Source: Folioceros fuciformis (lineage: Eukaryota; Anthocerotophyta; Anthocerotopsida; Anthocerotales). From it: 25,784 nt of DNA. Shown here piece by piece: positions 24,149 through 25,784 of the stretch. The notes beneath the pieces were generated by a model. That model worked only from the letters and a program-made list of their open reading frames with translations, searched no databases and had not been told where the DNA came from. The DNA lies in assembly GCA_049999805.1 (NCBI GenBank), contig JBNGIO010001917.1, positions 1 to 25,784 of the forward strand, in the 5' to 3' direction. Both the position numbers and the translations under genes were made by a program. The stretch's first letter is position 1; every line of letters begins with the position of its first letter.

Positions 24149-24210
24149 TTGTACAGAATGCTTCTTACAGTTTCTATGTACATGTTTGGACTGTATATAG
24201 CGAGGATTCC

Positions 24211-25109
24211 CATGAATGCAACCAGATCAGCTGTGGAATCGACCGAAAAAAGGCGAAAGGGGGCTGTGTACACGAGAAGATGGCGGGCCAGAAGGGAAGC
24301 GGAGCATGTGAAACACGACGTCATGCAAGATGTTAGGAGGGCAGCACGCGATTGGGTGGGGGATAGAAGCGCTGCACTTCCAAGTGGAGTTACTACGTCA
24401 CATGTGGTTGCATATTTTGAGATGTTTGTGGAGCCAGCGTTACTAGATGAGGAAAATGGCTAGTACACAATTCATGGGGTTTTTCAGCCTTGCCGGAGAT
24501 TGGAGGTAAAGATGCATCAATACCCGGAACCATGGATCGGGGAGAAAGTGATGCAGCGCCTCCGTGCTTGGCTCGATGAGAGGAAGGGTGGGGAACCTCA
24601 TCAACGATTACAAGGATTACCATGGGAAAGAGTCATGTCCAGCGTTGCAAAGTTTGACACGGGTTACATGGAGTGGGCGAACCATGTTGCAAGATCAAGT
24701 TCTTATCATGAGGAATTCATATTCATTGGCTATTTGTACCCTCATTCTGAACCTCTCAAAGGTATGAAGTGGAGAATGAGGTCATGGGAGCAACATATTT
24801 TTTTAGATATCTGACTAAGTCCCGGTCATACAGGTTCCTTGTAAGTATTTCTAAACGTATGAGTTCATCATTTCCATCTCGTTTCTGCGTTCCGATGTGG
24901 TGGTCGTGCAGTGCATCGAAGACGAGAAGATACAAGTAGATGCGGAGGTGCAGATCATGCAAGAAAGGACAGCTCGGAGAAAACATGAGGACGTCGAGGA
25001 TAACGAATCCGATGTCGTAACGAGCACTGATGAGAACGAAGTAACGGATTGCTCAACATTAGACAAGGAGGAGGGGGGGACAGCAAGTAGAAGGATGGGC
25101 GGGGACTAG
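24211..25109 (+). pseudogene. Unrecognised disrupted coding region with one probable intron
   Basis: Frame 2 stays open from the ATG at 24211 through 24812 except for one TAG at 24461-24463, and reads a charged sequence with Arg-Arg-Trp-Arg-Ala-Arg-Arg and Trp-Leu-Asp-Glu-Arg-Lys stretches. Between about 24750 and 24810 a shift to frame 1 gives a more protein-like Tyr-Phe-Phe-Arg-Tyr-Leu-Thr-Lys-Ser-Arg-Ser-Tyr-Arg-Phe-Leu ending at 24840. There a strong donor (GTAAGT) starts a 71-nt interval ending in GTGCAG at 24911. Joining in phase leads to an acidic tail (24912-25109) rich in Glu and Asp. I do not recognise the family. It may be a decayed host gene, a transposon-encoded protein, or an intact gene with sequence errors. 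Confidence 0.45.
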
Positions 25110-25122
25110 CATTCAGACTAGC

Positions 25123-25192
25123 TCTTTACATGACTAACACCACGGGAAATGTTACATTCGGGGGATTGCAAATTCAAATAGGCAATGGCGCA
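25123..25192 (+). repeat. 70-nt direct repeat, copy A
   Basis: Copy A pairs with 25321-25390. The two differ at nine positions, all transitions, with no gaps. They lie 198 nt apart, so both read in the same frame of one open stretch, but the changes fall on all codon positions, which argues against protein selection. Confidence 0.85.
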
Positions 25193-25320
25193 GGCGGCGC
25201 CACAAACAGTCAACCATCGCGAGGGAGATTGCAGACTGATTACTGTAATGTGTTTCACATAAAACGCTATAAAGTACTTTACATAAAAACTCTATTCGGT
25301 ACTTTACAATCGTCACGGGG

Positions 25321-25390
25321 TCTTCACATGATTAACACCGCGGGAAATGCCACATTCGGGAGACTGCAAATTCAAATAGGCAGTGGCGCG
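25321..25390 (+). repeat. 70-nt direct repeat, copy B
   Basis: This is the second copy of the unit at 25123-25192. The 128-nt spacer contains two copies of GTACTTTACA, which resembles the start of the repeat unit. This suggests a larger unit that has been rearranged, perhaps a subterminal repeat of a transposon. Confidence 0.85.
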
Positions 25391-25784
25391 AGCAGGGCGG
25401 GGCAGGGCCGGGACGCTATGAATTGCAAACGGGCCGGGAGTGGTCTCCCACTGGGCACCGGTGGTACACCTCCTTCGGGATGTCATGGAGTACCTTCATG
25501 GAATCCCGCTATCAGCCTCTCTCCCTTTCTCTCTTCCCAACTTTTTGTGCCTCTTCTTTGGATCTAGATTGCAGGCAGGAGGAGGGATCGAGGGTGATGG
25601 GATCGAATGTGTGTAGGAGAGGAGGCTGAGGCGAGCTGCAGGATCCGGCCGATTACCGGCCGGGCTTGCTTTCTTCTTCTTTTCGCTGATTTCCTGTCCC
25701 GTTTTCCTCCTCAATCTGCAGTCCCACTGCCGGTGTTGCCACTTCCTCCTCCCTTTCCCCCTCTCTTGCGCATTTCTCCCAGCC
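25391..25784. other. Right edge: GC- then pyrimidine-rich sequence, possible gene flank
   Basis: The stretch changes from GC-rich (25395-25470) to C/T-rich runs (25515-25560 and 25670-25784). Such sequence is common in promoters and leaders of plant genes, so a + gene may begin beyond the window. No coding region is supported here. Confidence 0.35.

Noticed and set aside
25130-25567. 145-residue open frame containing both copies of the direct repeat
   Set aside because: Differences between copies fall on all codon positions and the protein has no motif; the repeat explains the shared peptide.

Overview
This window is nuclear DNA from a plant (streptophyte). The reasons are a YAK1-type kinase with the plant-style C-terminal tail, spliceosomal GT-AG introns mostly 65-250 nt long, and plant-type Ty1/copia, PIF/Harbinger and hAT remnants. 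The very short introns and the moss/lycophyte-like Harbinger transposase suggest a seedless plant or close algal relative, but the species cannot be fixed from sequence alone.

Layout. 1 to about 4870: a decayed Ty1/copia retrotransposon on + (gag, protease, integrase, reverse transcriptase/RNase H, a long 3' spacer, a polypurine tract and a probable 3' LTR start); its 5' end lies outside the window. About 4900-6830: a broken PIF/Harbinger DNA transposon with a coiled-coil ORF1-like remnant on + converging on a DDE transposase on -; the transposase has a recognisable 80-nt intron. 7489-10592 (+): a complete 19-exon gene for the DNA primase large subunit (PRIM2), with an E2F-type site about 140 nt upstream. 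10876-12922 (+): an 8-exon acetyl-CoA acetyltransferase (thiolase) gene with an N-terminal extension, only 283 nt after the primase stop. 12923-14381: convergent intergenic DNA. 14382-20362 (-): a 17-exon DYRK-family kinase of the YAK1 class, 1037 residues. 20363-21700: its 5' flank and intergenic DNA. About 21736-22370 (+): a hAT transposase fragment. 22371-24148: no supported gene. 24211-25109 (+): an unrecognised, disrupted coding region with one likely intron. 25123-25390: a 70-nt direct repeat. The right edge is pyrimidine-rich and may be the flank of a gene outside the window.

The exon models of the three host genes were built by hand from splice sites and protein-family landmarks. In each case exon lengths sum to a multiple of three with matching intron phases, which is strong internal support. 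These genes are ordinary eukaryotic genes (DNA replication, acetyl-CoA metabolism, growth/stress signalling) and do not form a pathway with one another. I did not find a convincing new biological system. The best leads are the E2F site at the primase gene, two in-frame alternative acceptors and a 20-nt microexon in that gene, the N-terminal extension on the thiolase, the intron within the Harbinger transposase, and the unidentified coding region at the right.
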